Source of the DNA: Pontibacter actiniarum
Lineage (GTDB): Bacteria > Bacteroidota > Bacteroidia > Cytophagales > Hymenobacteraceae
Length of the DNA stretch: 64,000 nucleotides
Assembly (NCBI RefSeq): GCF_003585765.1
Contig: NZ_CP021235.1
Span: 1-64,000, forward strand
Direction: 5' to 3'
Shown: positions 18,945-28,700 of the stretch, in pieces
How the letters are laid out: each line of letters begins with the position of its first letter
Numbering within the stretch: the first letter of the stretch is position 1
Program-made: the position numbers and the translations under genes
Notes under the pieces: model-generated
Told to the model about the DNA's origin: nothing
Databases searched by the model: none
The model's input: only the letters and a program-made list of their open reading frames with translations

Positions 18945-18948
18945 ATCA

Positions 18949-20298
18949 ATGAAAAAACTGTTACTAAGTGTAGTGGCGGGGCTTGGCCTTTGCTGCTGCG
19001 GGGGGAGCGCTATGGCGCAAGGTTCCTCGCTATATGGTTCGGGGTTAAAGGTGCCCCTGAATGAGGACGGCTCGAAGTACTTCCGGGTGATTTTGTGGAA
19101 CCAGGTGTGGGTGCGCTACAACGAGAATAACACAGGCTCCATCCGGAACGGGGAGCCGACAGACAACACCTTTGATGTCGGCCTGCGCCGCTCGCGTGTG
19201 CTGCTCTATTCCCAGATCAGTCCGCGCTTTCTGATTCTCACGCACTTTGGTATCAACAACCAAAACGCCGTGAGCGGCGGCTACCTCGGAACAGACGGTA
19301 AAAAGCCGCAGCTCTACATGCACGATGCCTGGGTAGACTACAAGGTGTTCGATAACTACCTGCACCTGGGGGCGGGGCTGCACTACTGGAACGGAATCTC
19401 GCGGCTCACGAACGCCAGCACGCTTAACTTCCTGGCCTACGACGCGCCCATCACCAACTGGCCAACCATAGAGGCCATAGACCAGTTTGCGCGCATGCTG
19501 GGCGTTTTTGCCAAAGGCAAGCTCGGGAAGCTGGATTACCGGGTAGCGGTGAACAACCCCTTCCTGACCAATACGGCGGGGGCCGTGTCTTCGGCGGCAA
19601 ACTACAACCCGAACAACAACGAGAAGGTGTACCAGGGTTACTTTAACTTCCAGTTCCTGGAGCAGGAGTCGAACCTGCTGCCCTACATGGTGGGCACGTA
19701 CCTCGGCACTAAGAAGGTGTTTAACATTGGCGCCGGCTTTATGCACAACAGCGACGGCATGTGGCGCGAAGAGGCGGTGGTGGTGCCGGGAGGCACAGTA
19801 AACAGAGTGGTGGAGGAAGACATAGACCTGTTTGGGGTGGATGCCTTCCTGGACATGCCACTGAATGAGGAGAGCGGCACGGCTATCACAGCCTACGCCG
19901 TGTACTACAACTATGACTTCGGCCGCAACCATGTGCGCAACATCGGCATCCTGAACCCGGCCACAGAGGGCGGCGGCCTGCGCGGCAACGCCTTCCCGAC
20001 AGTGGGCACCGGCGACGCGGGCTACGCGGAAGTGGGTTACCTGCTGCCTAAGGGAGCGCTGGGAGAGGAGACGCGGCTGCAGCCGTACGCCGCCTTTAAC
20101 TACGGCCGCTACGACGGGCTGCGCGACAGCGGCGGCGACATACAGTCTGTGAAAGTGCTGGACGTGGGGGCCAACCTGCTGCTGGAGGCGCACCACGCCA
20201 AGATCACGCTCAACTACCGCCACCGCCCGGACTTTACCAACATCAACGACATCAAGTACAGGCCTGAGGTTACGCTGCAGGCCATGATTTACCTCTAA
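18949..20298 (+). CDS. Outer-membrane porin, OprO/OprP-like
   Basis: The protein has 449 residues with a signal peptide (LLLSVVAGLGLCCCGGSAMAQ) followed by a beta-strand-rich barrel. The motifs YFRVILWNQVWVRYNENN, LRRSRVLLYSQISPRFLILTHFG and the C-terminal YRPEVTLQAMIYL fit phosphate-selective-porin-like proteins. In context, directly before a two-gene sodium symporter and acetate-activating enzymes, it probably admits small organic acids. The substrate is inferred from neighbours, not from sequence. Confidence 0.78.
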   Translation: MKKLLLSVVAGLGLCCCGGSAMAQGSSLYGSGLKVPLNEDGSKYFRVILWNQVWVRYNENNTGSIRNGEPTDNTFDVGLRRSRVLLYSQISPRFLILTHFGINNQNAVSGGYLGTDGKKPQLYMHDAWVDYKVFDNYLHLGAGLHYWNGISRLTNASTLNFLAYDAPITNWPTIEAIDQFARMLGVFAKGKLGKLDYRVAVNNPFLTNTAGAVSSAANYNPNNNEKVYQGYFNFQFLEQESNLLPYMVGTYLGTKKVFNIGAGFMHNSDGMWREEAVVVPGGTVNRVVEEDIDLFGVDAFLDMPLNEESGTAITAYAVYYNYDFGRNHVRNIGILNPATEGGGLRGNAFPTVGTGDAGYAEVGYLLPKGALGEETRLQPYAAFNYGRYDGLRDSGGDIQSVKVLDVGANLLLEAHHAKITLNYRHRPDFTNINDIKYRPEVTLQAMIYL

Positions 20299-20336
20299 CA
20301 TCACCAACCTAAACAGAATATCTAACCTTGTAACAC

Positions 20337-20600
20337 ATGGAAAACAACAAACAAAAGATGCAGGAATACTGGAGGCGCAACGTGCGCATCCTGCTCACGC
20401 TGCTCGGGCTCTGGTTCGCGGTGTCGTACGTGTTCGGCATCCTGCTCGTGGAGGAGCTCAACCAGTTCCACCTGGGGGGCTTTAAGCTCGGCTTCTGGTT
20501 TGCCCAGCAGGGCTCCATCTACTGCTTTGTCATCATCATCTTCGTGTACGTGATCCTGATGAACAAGCTGGACAGAGAGTTTGACGTGCACGAAGATTAA
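20337..20600 (+). CDS. DUF4212 small subunit of a sodium/solute symporter
   Basis: The protein has 87 residues with two membrane helices (VRILLTLLGLWFAVSYVFGIL and GSIYCFVIIIFVYVILM) and the family pattern YWRRNVRI ... FGFWFAQQGSI-like. DUF4212 proteins are routinely encoded just before an SSS-family large subunit, as here (27 bp before the next gene). It should form a complex with that transporter in the inner membrane. Confidence 0.88.
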   Translation: MENNKQKMQEYWRRNVRILLTLLGLWFAVSYVFGILLVEELNQFHLGGFKLGFWFAQQGSIYCFVIIIFVYVILMNKLDREFDVHED

Positions 20601-20627
20601 CTTCACTCACTTTAAAAGCAAAACAAA

Positions 20628-22319
20628 ATGAGCATCTTAGCTTGGACATACCTGATCGTGGGCATTACGTTTGCCCTCTACATTGGCATTGCGATCTGGT
20701 CGCGTGCCGGATCAACCAAAGAGTTCTATGTGGCCGGGGGCGGTGTTAGCCCGCTGGCCAACGGCATGGCCACCGCCGCCGACTGGATGAGCGCGGCCTC
20801 CTTTATCTCCATGGCCGGCCTTATCTCCTTTATGGGGTACGACGGCTCTGTGTACCTGATGGGCTGGACGGGCGGCTACGTGCTGCTGGCCCTGCTGCTG
20901 GCGCCCTACCTGCGCAAGTTCGGTAAGTTTACCGTGCCGGATTTCGTTGGCGACCGCTACTACTCCAGAACGGCCCGCCTGGTGGCCGTGGTCTGCGCCA
21001 TCTTTATCTCCTTTACCTACGTGGCCGGGCAGATGCGCGGCGTGGGCATTGTGTTCTCCCGCTTTCTGGAGGTGCAGATCGAGACCGGTGTGATCATCGG
21101 CATGGTGATCGTGCTTTTCTACGCGGTGCTGGGCGGCATGAAGGGCATTACCTACACGCAGGTGGCGCAGTACTGCGTGCTGATTTTCGCCTACATGGTG
21201 CCTGCTATCTTTATCTCCATCATGCTGACGGGCAACCCGATTCCGCAGCTCGGCCTGGGAGGCGATGTGGCTGACGGCACGCCCTTGCTGGCGAAGCTGG
21301 ACGGCATGCTGACAGAGCTGGGCTTTGCGCCCTACACCAGCGGTACCAAGTCTACCATCGATGTGTTCTTTATCACGGCTGCCTTGATGGTGGGCACGGC
21401 TGGCCTGCCCCACGTAATCGTGCGCTTCTTTACCGTGCCGAAGGTGAAGGACGCGCGCAAATCCGCAGGGTATGCGCTGGTGTTTATTGCGATACTCTAC
21501 ACAACGGCCCCGGCCATTGGCGCCTTTGGCCGCTACAACATGATCAACAACATCAGCAACCGCCCTATTGCCGAGATGCCGCGCTGGGTGCAGAACTGGC
21601 AAAAAACGAAGCTGATCAGCATTGAAGACAGAAACGGAGACGGCCGCATCCAATACGTGAAGAACCCGGATGTAAACGAGCTGACCATAGACAAGGACAT
21701 CATGGTGCTGGCGAACCCGGAGATCGCGAACCTGCCCAACTGGGTAATCGCGCTGGTGGCGGCCGGCGGCCTGGCGGCGGCTCTCTCTACGGCGGCCGGC
21801 CTGTTGCTGGTTATCTCTACCTCCATCTCCCACGACCTGCTCAAGAACTCCTTTATGCCGGATATCTCTGAGAAGAGCGAGCTGATTGCGGCGCGCGTAG
21901 CGGCTACACTGGCTGTGGTGGTGGCCGGCTACTTTGGCATCTACCCTCCGGGCTTTGTGGCTGAGGTGGTGGCCTTTGCCTTCGGTCTGGCGGCGGCGTC
22001 CTTCTTCCCGGTTATCATTATGGGGATCTTCTCGACGCGCATGAACAAGCAGGGCGCCATCTGGGGCATGGTGATCGGGCTGCTGTTCACCATTTCCTAC
22101 ATCTCGTACTTCAAGTTCATCAACCCCGATGCAAACCTGCCGGAGAACTGGTGGTTCGGTATTTCGCCGGAAGGCATTGGTACGCTTGGCATGGTGCTGA
22201 ATTTTATTGTATCTTTTGTGATATCAAGAATGACGCCGCCGCCGCCAGCCCACATCCAGGAGCTGGTAGAGGATATCCGTATCCCGCGCGGGGTGGTTGC
22301 TGCCGCTGCAGCGCACTAA
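20628..22319 (+). CDS. Sodium:solute symporter, ActP-like large subunit
   Basis: This is an SSS-family permease of 563 residues with about 13 membrane helices. It starts [19 protein letters not shown], then the family motif [20 protein letters not shown] and [18 protein letters not shown] hydrophilic insert near residues 320-365 is typical of the VC2705/ActP-like branch. With the DUF4212 subunit before it and acetate/propionate-activating enzymes downstream, it probably imports acetate or a similar short-chain acid with sodium. Confidence 0.9.
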   Translation: MSILAWTYLIVGITFALYIGIAIWSRAGSTKEFYVAGGGVSPLANGMATAADWMSAASFISMAGLISFMGYDGSVYLMGWTGGYVLLALLLAPYLRKFGKFTVPDFVGDRYYSRTARLVAVVCAIFISFTYVAGQMRGVGIVFSRFLEVQIETGVIIGMVIVLFYAVLGGMKGITYTQVAQYCVLIFAYMVPAIFISIMLTGNPIPQLGLGGDVADGTPLLAKLDGMLTELGFAPYTSGTKSTIDVFFITAALMVGTAGLPHVIVRFFTVPKVKDARKSAGYALVFIAILYTTAPAIGAFGRYNMINNISNRPIAEMPRWVQNWQKTKLISIEDRNGDGRIQYVKNPDVNELTIDKDIMVLANPEIANLPNWVIALVAAGGLAAALSTAAGLLLVISTSISHDLLKNSFMPDISEKSELIAARVAATLAVVVAGYFGIYPPGFVAEVVAFAFGLAAASFFPVIIMGIFSTRMNKQGAIWGMVIGLLFTISYISYFKFINPDANLPENWWFGISPEGIGTLGMVLNFIVSFVISRMTPPPPAHIQELVEDIRIPRGVVAAAAAH

Positions 22320-22347
22320 CACCAAGTACAGAGATGACCGTTTCGAG

Positions 22348-22412
22348 CAAGGTGAGCCGTCCGGGCTGCGTGGTAGTCCGTGTTAAAGATCGCGGCTCCG
22401 GACCTCACCTTG
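22348..22412 (+). promoter_or_regulatory. Long hairpin between symporter and kinase genes
   Basis: CAAGGTGAG-CC-GTCCGG (22348-22364) pairs with CCGGAC-CTCACCTTG (22398-22412): 15 base pairs with a two-base bulge and a 33-nt loop. A clear T-run is missing. It may terminate weakly, stabilise the upstream mRNA end, or set different levels for the transporter and sensor genes. Confidence 0.55.
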
Positions 22413-22438
22413 TTTGGAATGGTACATAACCTTACCCT

Positions 22439-22657
22439 ATGCGTGACCGAGTAAAAGGCAGGCGACTTTTCTTCATCAGCGTGCTCTTCCTGCTGCTGCT
22501 GAACTTCCCGGTGCTCTCCATCTTTAACAAGGGCGGTGTGGTGGCGGGCGTGCCTGTGCTGTACCTGTACCTGATGCTGGGCTGGCTGGGGTGCATTGTG
22601 GCGATAGGGCTGTTTGTAGAGCGTAAGCGCATCCGGAAACCAAAGCAGCGGGCATGA
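22439..22657 (+). CDS. Small membrane protein preceding the sensor kinase
   Basis: The protein has 72 residues with two predicted membrane helices (LFFISVLFLLLLNFPVL and LYLYLMLGWLGCIVAIGLFV) and basic ends. Its last codons overlap the kinase start by four bases (ATGA), so translation is probably coupled. Small proteins in this position beside SSS-type kinases are plausible accessory subunits, analogous to DUF4212, but no family was recognised. Confidence 0.72.
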   Translation: MRDRVKGRRLFFISVLFLLLLNFPVLSIFNKGGVVAGVPVLYLYLMLGWLGCIVAIGLFVERKRIRKPKQRA

Positions 22658-25377
22658 ACTACTGGCTGGTCATCGGGGTGTCTTTTTTATACCTGGCCTT
22701 GCTGTTTGGGCTGGCCTCCTGGGCGGAGCGCCGCTCCGCTGCCGGGAAGAGCTTTGTGGGCAACCCCTATGTATACGCGTTGTCGATGGCCGTTTACTGC
22801 ACCGCCTGGACCTACTACGGCAGTGTGGGGCGCGCCGCCACCTCGGGGCTGGAGTACCTGGCCATTTACGTGGGCCCTACCCTGATGGCGCCGCTCTGGT
22901 GGGTCGTGCTGCGCAAGATCATCCGCATCTGCAAGGTGCAGCGCATCACCACCATCGCCGACTTTATTTCCTCGCGCTACGGCAAGAGCATTACGCTGGG
23001 CAGCCTGGTAACGGTTGTGTGTGTGCTGGGGATCATCCCTTACATCTCCATCCAGTTAAAGGCGATTGCCAGCAGCCTGAGCATCCTCACGGGCACCGCC
23101 ATACAGCAGGAGGCTTTCCCGGACACCTCCTTCTTTATTGCCATCGGCCTGGGGCTGTTCACCATCGTGTACGGCACGCGGCACATAGAGGCCACCGAGC
23201 GCCACGAGGGCATGGTGGCGGCGATCGCCTTTGAGTCGGTGCTGAAGCTGGTGGTGTTTATCCTGGCCGGGGTGTTTGTGACGTACGTTGTCTTTAACGG
23301 CTTTGATGATGTGATGGCCCGTGCGCAGGCGCTGCCGAACTTCAACCGCCTGATGACTTTCAGCGGCGAGGGGGGCTTCGGGGAGTGGTTCTGGATGATC
23401 TTTCTGTCGATGCTGGCCATTCTCTTCCTGCCGCGCCAGTTCCAGGTGGCGGTGGTGGAGAACGTGAACGAGCAGCACCTGAACAAGGCCATGTGGCTGT
23501 TCCCGCTGTACCTCTTCGCCATCAACGTTTTTGTGCTGCCTATTGCCCTGGGCGGCGACCTGCTGTTTGCCCCCGGCGCCTTCGATGCCGACATGTTTGT
23601 GCTGGCCATCCCGTTGAGCGAAGGCCAGAGCCTCCTGGCGCTGCTGGTGTACCTGGGCGGCTACTCGGCCGCCACCAGCATGGTGATTGTGGCCACCATC
23701 GCCCTGAGCGTGATGATGAGCAACAACCTGGTGATGCCGCTGATGATCGGCACGCCATACTTTAAAACAGCCAACCAGGACCGCCTGACGCGCATCCTGC
23801 TCTATAGCCGCCGCCTGTGCATTATGGCGGTGCTGTTGCTGGCCTACCTGTACTACAAAGGCGTGGCAGAGTACTACTCGCTGGTGGAGGTCGGGCTGGT
23901 GTCGTTTGCGGCCGTGGCCCAGTTTGCCCCGGCCATGATCGGCGGGATCTTCTGGAAGGAAGGCACCAAAGGCGGTGCGCTGGCTGGCATTGTGGTCGGC
24001 TCCCTGGTGTGGTTCTATACCTTGGTGGTGCCCTCCATAGTGGGGGTGGGCATGCTGCCGACGAGCGTGATGAGCAACGGGCCGCTGGGCATAGGGTGGC
24101 TCAAGCCCTTTGCCCTGTTCGGGCTGGAGGGGATGGGGTACATCTCCCACGCCATGTTCTGGACGATGTTCCTCAACACGGGCCTCTACATTGGCGTATC
24201 GCTGCTAAGCCAGCAGACTTCGCAGGAGCGGAACCAGGCGGAGGTTTTCGTGGATATTTTCCGCTACTCCATGGTGTACGAGTCCTCTATTGTGTGGAAG
24301 GGCACGGCTTACATCCCCGATATCAAGTCGCTGCTGGTGAGCTTTCTGGGCGAGCAGCGCACCGACAAAGCCCTCAGCTCCTTCCGGCGCAAGTACCCGG
24401 CTCCCGAGGATGCCACCGGCAAGGCAGACCCGAAGCTGGTGACCTACGCCGAGAAACTGCTCTCCGGTGTGATCGGCTCCTCGTCGGCGCACATTATGGT
24501 GGCCTCGGTGGTGAAGGAGGAGGAGATAAGTATAGACGAGGTGCTGAACATCCTGCGGGAGTCGCAGCAGCTGATTAGCATCAACAATGAGCTCAGAAGG
24601 AAATCGATGGAGCTGCGCCGCGCCACGGAGCAGTTGCGCAGCGCCAATGAGCGGCTAAAGCTGCTGGACGAGCTGAAGGACGACTTCCTCTCCACGGTAA
24701 CGCACGAGCTGCGCACCCCGCTTACCTCCATCCGGGCTCTGTCCGAGATACTGTACGACAACCCGGAGATGGAGCGCAGCGACCAGGAGCACTTTCTGCA
24801 CACCATCGTGAAGGAGTCGGAGCGGCTGACGCGGCTGATTACGCACGTGCTGGACCTGGAGCGCTTCGAGAGCGGCCGCCAAAAGCTGAACCTGGAGCCG
24901 GTGCAGCTGAAGGAGGTAATACAGGAGTCGGTGGAGGCGCTGGCGCAGCTGGTGCAGGAGAAGCAGATAGAGCTGGTGGTGGATGTGCAGCACAGTTTGC
25001 CAAGTATAAACGCCGACCGCGATCGCCTGATACAGGTGCTGGTCAACCTTATCTCCAACGCCATCAAGTTCTGCAGCCCGGAAAACGGCCGCATCATCGT
25101 CTCCGCCTACTACATCGACGGAAACGTAAAGGTAAACGTGGTGGACAACGGCAAAGGGATAGACGCGGAGAGCCAGAAGCAGGTGTTCGATAAGTTTTAC
25201 CAGGCCAAGCACCAGAACATCCGCAAGCCCGAGGGCAGCGGCCTGGGCCTGGCCATCAGCAAAAAGATAATAGAGTCGCACCAAGGGCGGCTGTGGGTCG
25301 AGAGCGAGCCGGGCAAAGGAGCCAGGTTCTCGTTTACGCTGCCTGTAAGGGTGGCGGCCCCCGCCGCTAAAGTATAA
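22654..25377 (+). CDS. SSS transporter-histidine kinase hybrid (CrbS/CbrA-like)
   Basis: This is a sensor of 907 residues. The N-terminal about 570 residues are a full SSS-type permease domain with about 13 helices (TAWTYYGSVGRAATSGLEYL near the start). A linker of about 60 residues and a coiled coil (ELRRKSMELRRATEQLRSAN) follow, then HisKA with the phospho-acceptor H684 (STVTHELRTPLTS) and HATPase with the N box (LISNAIKF), G1 (VVDNGKGI) and G2 (GSGLGLAISKKI). It has no PAS domain between transporter and kinase, as far as visible. CrbS-type proteins of this build control acetate utilisation genes; here a receiver protein and the acyl-CoA synthetases follow directly. Confidence 0.9.
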   Translation: MNYWLVIGVSFLYLALLFGLASWAERRSAAGKSFVGNPYVYALSMAVYCTAWTYYGSVGRAATSGLEYLAIYVGPTLMAPLWWVVLRKIIRICKVQRITTIADFISSRYGKSITLGSLVTVVCVLGIIPYISIQLKAIASSLSILTGTAIQQEAFPDTSFFIAIGLGLFTIVYGTRHIEATERHEGMVAAIAFESVLKLVVFILAGVFVTYVVFNGFDDVMARAQALPNFNRLMTFSGEGGFGEWFWMIFLSMLAILFLPRQFQVAVVENVNEQHLNKAMWLFPLYLFAINVFVLPIALGGDLLFAPGAFDADMFVLAIPLSEGQSLLALLVYLGGYSAATSMVIVATIALSVMMSNNLVMPLMIGTPYFKTANQDRLTRILLYSRRLCIMAVLLLAYLYYKGVAEYYSLVEVGLVSFAAVAQFAPAMIGGIFWKEGTKGGALAGIVVGSLVWFYTLVVPSIVGVGMLPTSVMSNGPLGIGWLKPFALFGLEGMGYISHAMFWTMFLNTGLYIGVSLLSQQTSQERNQAEVFVDIFRYSMVYESSIVWKGTAYIPDIKSLLVSFLGEQRTDKALSSFRRKYPAPEDATGKADPKLVTYAEKLLSGVIGSSSAHIMVASVVKEEEISIDEVLNILRESQQLISINNELRRKSMELRRATEQLRSANERLKLLDELKDDFLSTVTHELRTPLTSIRALSEILYDNPEMERSDQEHFLHTIVKESERLTRLITHVLDLERFESGRQKLNLEPVQLKEVIQESVEALAQLVQEKQIELVVDVQHSLPSINADRDRLIQVLVNLISNAIKFCSPENGRIIVSAYYIDGNVKVNVVDNGKGIDAESQKQVFDKFYQAKHQNIRKPEGSGLGLAISKKIIESHQGRLWVESEPGKGARFSFTLPVRVAAPAAKV

Positions 25378-25392
25378 AACTATGCGTAACGT

Positions 25393-25776
25393 ATGAGTAA
25401 GGCGAAAGAGAAGATGAAGGTGTTGGTCGTGGATGATGAGCCTAGTATCCTGATGCCGCTGGAGTTCCTGATGCGGAAGAACGGGTATCAGGTGTTTATC
25501 GCCCGCAACGGCACAGAGGCCATCGAAAGCGTAAACAAAGAGTTGCCGGAGGTGGTGGTGCTGGACATTATGATGCCCGACGTGGACGGCTACGAAGTAT
25601 GCCGCCACATCCGGGGGAAAGAGGAAATGAACGGGGCAAAGGTTATTTTCCTGAGCGCCAAAACCAAGGATGCTGACATTAAAAAAGGCTATGCCGTGGG
25701 GGCGGACCTCTACATCCCGAAGCCCTTCTCCACGCGCTTCCTGATGGAGAAGATCAAAGACCTGACAGCGAGTTGA
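25393..25776 (+). CDS. Single-domain response regulator
   Basis: The 127-residue protein is a stand-alone CheY-like receiver. It has the acidic pair DDE near residue 14, the phospho-acceptor D58 (VVLDIMMPD), the conserved Ser/Thr-Ala region (FLSAKTKD) and Lys-Pro (YIPKPFST). There is no DNA-binding output domain, unlike CrbR, so the signal from the hybrid kinase must act by protein contact or a further relay. It lies 15 bp after the kinase and 24 bp before the synthetase gene. Confidence 0.9.
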   Translation: MSKAKEKMKVLVVDDEPSILMPLEFLMRKNGYQVFIARNGTEAIESVNKELPEVVVLDIMMPDVDGYEVCRHIRGKEEMNGAKVIFLSAKTKDADIKKGYAVGADLYIPKPFSTRFLMEKIKDLTAS

Positions 25777-25799
25777 CGGAAAACTAAAAAACTGGAACT

Positions 25800-28700
25800 A
25801 TGGAGACTTTATCCCCAACACCAAACAACTATGCGGAGGCATACGCCCAAAGTATAGCCGACCCGGAGGCCTTCTGGGGTGAGCAGGCAGAGCAGCTGGC
25901 GTGGTACGAAAAGCCGCAGCAGGTGCTCACCACGGATGAGAACGGCTTCTACCGCTGGTACAAAGGCGGAAAGCTGAACACGGCCTACCTGGCCCTGGAC
26001 TACCACGTGGAGAACGGCCGCGGCGATCAAACGGCCCTCATCTACGATTCTCCTGTAACGGGAACCATAAAGAAGTACACCTACGCGGAGCTGCGCGACT
26101 TTGTGGCCCGCTTTGCCGGCGCGCTGCAGCAGCTGGGGGTAGGCAAAGGCGATACCGTGGTCATCTACATGCCCGTTATACCGGAGGCGATGGTGGCCAT
26201 GCTGGCCTGTGCGCGCCTGGGGGCGGTACACTCGGTGGTGTTTGGCGGCTTTGCCCCACACGAGCTCTGCGTGCGGATCGATGATGCCAAGCCTAAGGTG
26301 GTCATCTCTGCTTCCTGCGGCATCGAGTTCGACAAAGTGATACCCTACAAGCCGCTGCTGGACAAGGCGCTCAACGACAGCACGCACAAGCCGGAGCACA
26401 CCATCATTTTCCAGCGGCCGCAGGTACAGGCGGCAATGCAGCAGGGGCGCGACCTGGATTACGTAGAGGTGCTGGAGCAGGCCGCGCCGGCCGACTGCGT
26501 GCCGGTGGATGCCACGGACCCGCTGTACATACTCTACACCTCCGGCACCACCGGCAAGCCCAAAGGCATCGTGCGCGACAACGGCGGCCATGCCGTGGCG
26601 CTCAAGTACAGCATGAAGGCCGTGTACGACGTAGACCCGGGCGATGTGTTCTGGGCTGCCTCGGATGTGGGCTGGGCGGTAGGCCACTCGTACCTCGTGT
26701 ACGGCCCGCTGATCCATGGCTGCACCTCCATCCTTTTTGAGGGCAAACCGGTGCGCACACCTGATGCCGGAACCTTCTGGCGCATCATCCAACAACATGA
26801 GGTAAAGGTGCTGTTCACGGCTCCCACGGCCTTCCGCGCCATCAAGAAAGAGGACCCGGACGGGCTGCTGAAGAAAAAATACGACACGCCATCTTTAAAA
26901 TACCTATTTTTAGCTGGAGAGCGCTGCGATGTGTCTACCTACTACTGGGCCAAAAACCTGTTGCAGGTGCCGGTGATAGACCACTGGTGGCAGACGGAGT
27001 CGGGGTGGCCGATGGTGGCGAACATGGCTGGGCTGGAGCTGCAGCCGGCCAAACCGGGCTCTGCGGGCAAACCAGTCTGCGGCTACGAGGTGCACATTCT
27101 GAACGAGGAGGGGCAGCAGCTGATACCGAACCAGGAGGGCGTTGTGGCCGTGAAGCTGCCTTTGCCCCCGGGCTGCCTGCCTACCCTGTGGGAGGATGAT
27201 GAGCGCTTCCGGAAATCATACCTGGAGCGTTTCCCCGGCTACTACATGACCGGCGACGGCGGCTACATCGACGAGGAGGGCTACGTGTACATCATGGGGC
27301 GCATCGACGATGTGATCAACGTGTCGGGCCACAGGCTCTCTACCGGTGAAATGGAGGAAATGGTCTCCTCGCACCCGGCAGTGGCCGAGTGCGCCGTAAT
27401 CGGCATCGCCGACGACCTGCGGGGCCAGCGGCCAGTCGGGCTGGTGGTGCTTAAAGACGGGCAAACCATAGGCGAACAGGAGCTGGAGCAGGAACTGGTG
27501 GCGCTGCTCCGGGATAAGATCGGGGCGGTGGCCTACTTCAAAACCGTGGTGCTGGTGCAGCGCCTGCCGAAAACGCGCTCCGGAAAGATACTCCGCCGCA
27601 TCCTGCGCCACATTGCCGACGGCACGCCCTACGCTGTGCCGTCGACCATTGATGACCCGGCTATCCTGACCGAGATACACGACCATCTGAAGGCGCGGCG
27701 CATTGGAAACGCATTCATAAACCTTAAAACTAAATCTAACCAAGAACTACACCTTGCCATGACAAATTATCAAGTAAGCACCTACGACGAGTACCAGGAC
27801 GCCTACAAGCGCAGCACAGAGGACCCCGAAGGGTTCTGGGCCGATGTTGCCGACACCTTTACCTGGCGCAAGAAGTGGGACAAGGTACTGGAGTGGAATT
27901 TTGAGGAGCCAAGCGTAAAGTGGTTCCAGGGCGGGAAGATGAACATCACCGAAAACTGCCTGGACCGCCACCTGAAAACGCGCGGCAATAAACTGGCCCT
28001 GATCTGGGAGCCCAACGACCCGAAGGAGCGCTTTGTCAGGCTAACATACCGTGAACTGCACGAAAAGGTGTGCCAGTTCGCCAACGTGCTCAAGAAGAAC
28101 GGGGCGAAGAAGGGCGACCGCATCTGTATCTATATGCCGATGGTGCCGGAGCTGGCGATTGCCGTGCTGGCCTGTGCCCGTATTGGCGCCATCCACTCGG
28201 TGGTGTTTGCCGGTTTCTCCGCGTCGGCCATGGCCGACCGCATCAACGACGCGCAGTGCAGCATGGTGCTGACCTCGGACGGCCTGAACCGTGGAGCGAA
28301 GCAGATCCCGGTAAAGCGTGTGGTGGATGAGGCCCTGGAGGACTGTACCTCCGTTAAAAAAGTAATTGTAGTGGAGCGCCTGGGCTGGGCCGTGAACATG
28401 GTGGAAGGCCGCGATGTGTGGTACCACGATGAAGTGCAGACTGTCGGGAAAGACTGCCCTGCCGAGGAAATGGATGCTGAGGACATGCTGTTTATACTTT
28501 ACACGTCCGGGTCTACGGGCAAGCCAAAAGGCGTTGTGCACACCTGCGGCGGCTACATGGTGTACGCGCAGTACAGTTTCTGCAACGTGTTCCAGTACCA
28601 GGAGAGCGATGTATACTGGTGCACCGCCGACATCGGCTGGATTACCGGCCACACCTACCTGGTGTACGGCCCGCTGCTGGCTGGTGCCACAACGCTGATG

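Larger units (their letters stand above)
18046..18948. other. 0.9-kb gene-free region rich in dispersed repeats
   Basis: No credible gene. The region contains a repeat B copy (18284-18695) interrupted by repeat A copy 2 (18320-18448), a second B-type sub-repeat (about 18700-18760), four AAGTATA heptamers between 18450 and 18830, a hairpin TTAGCAG/CTGCTAA with a following T-run (18838-18869), and the structured leader of the porin gene (18898-18944). Confidence 0.65.

Noticed and set aside
17433-18948. Complete insertion sequence around the InsA-like gene
   Set aside because: No catalytic transposase ORF, inverted terminal repeats or target duplication could be identified.
20712-21833. 373-codon antisense frame across the symporter
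   Set aside because: His/Arg/Gln-rich composition typical of shadows opposite GC-rich membrane-protein genes.
22899-24578. Same-strand alternative frames inside the transporter-kinase gene
   Set aside because: They have Gly/Ala/His-rich shadow composition and lie inside a certain gene.
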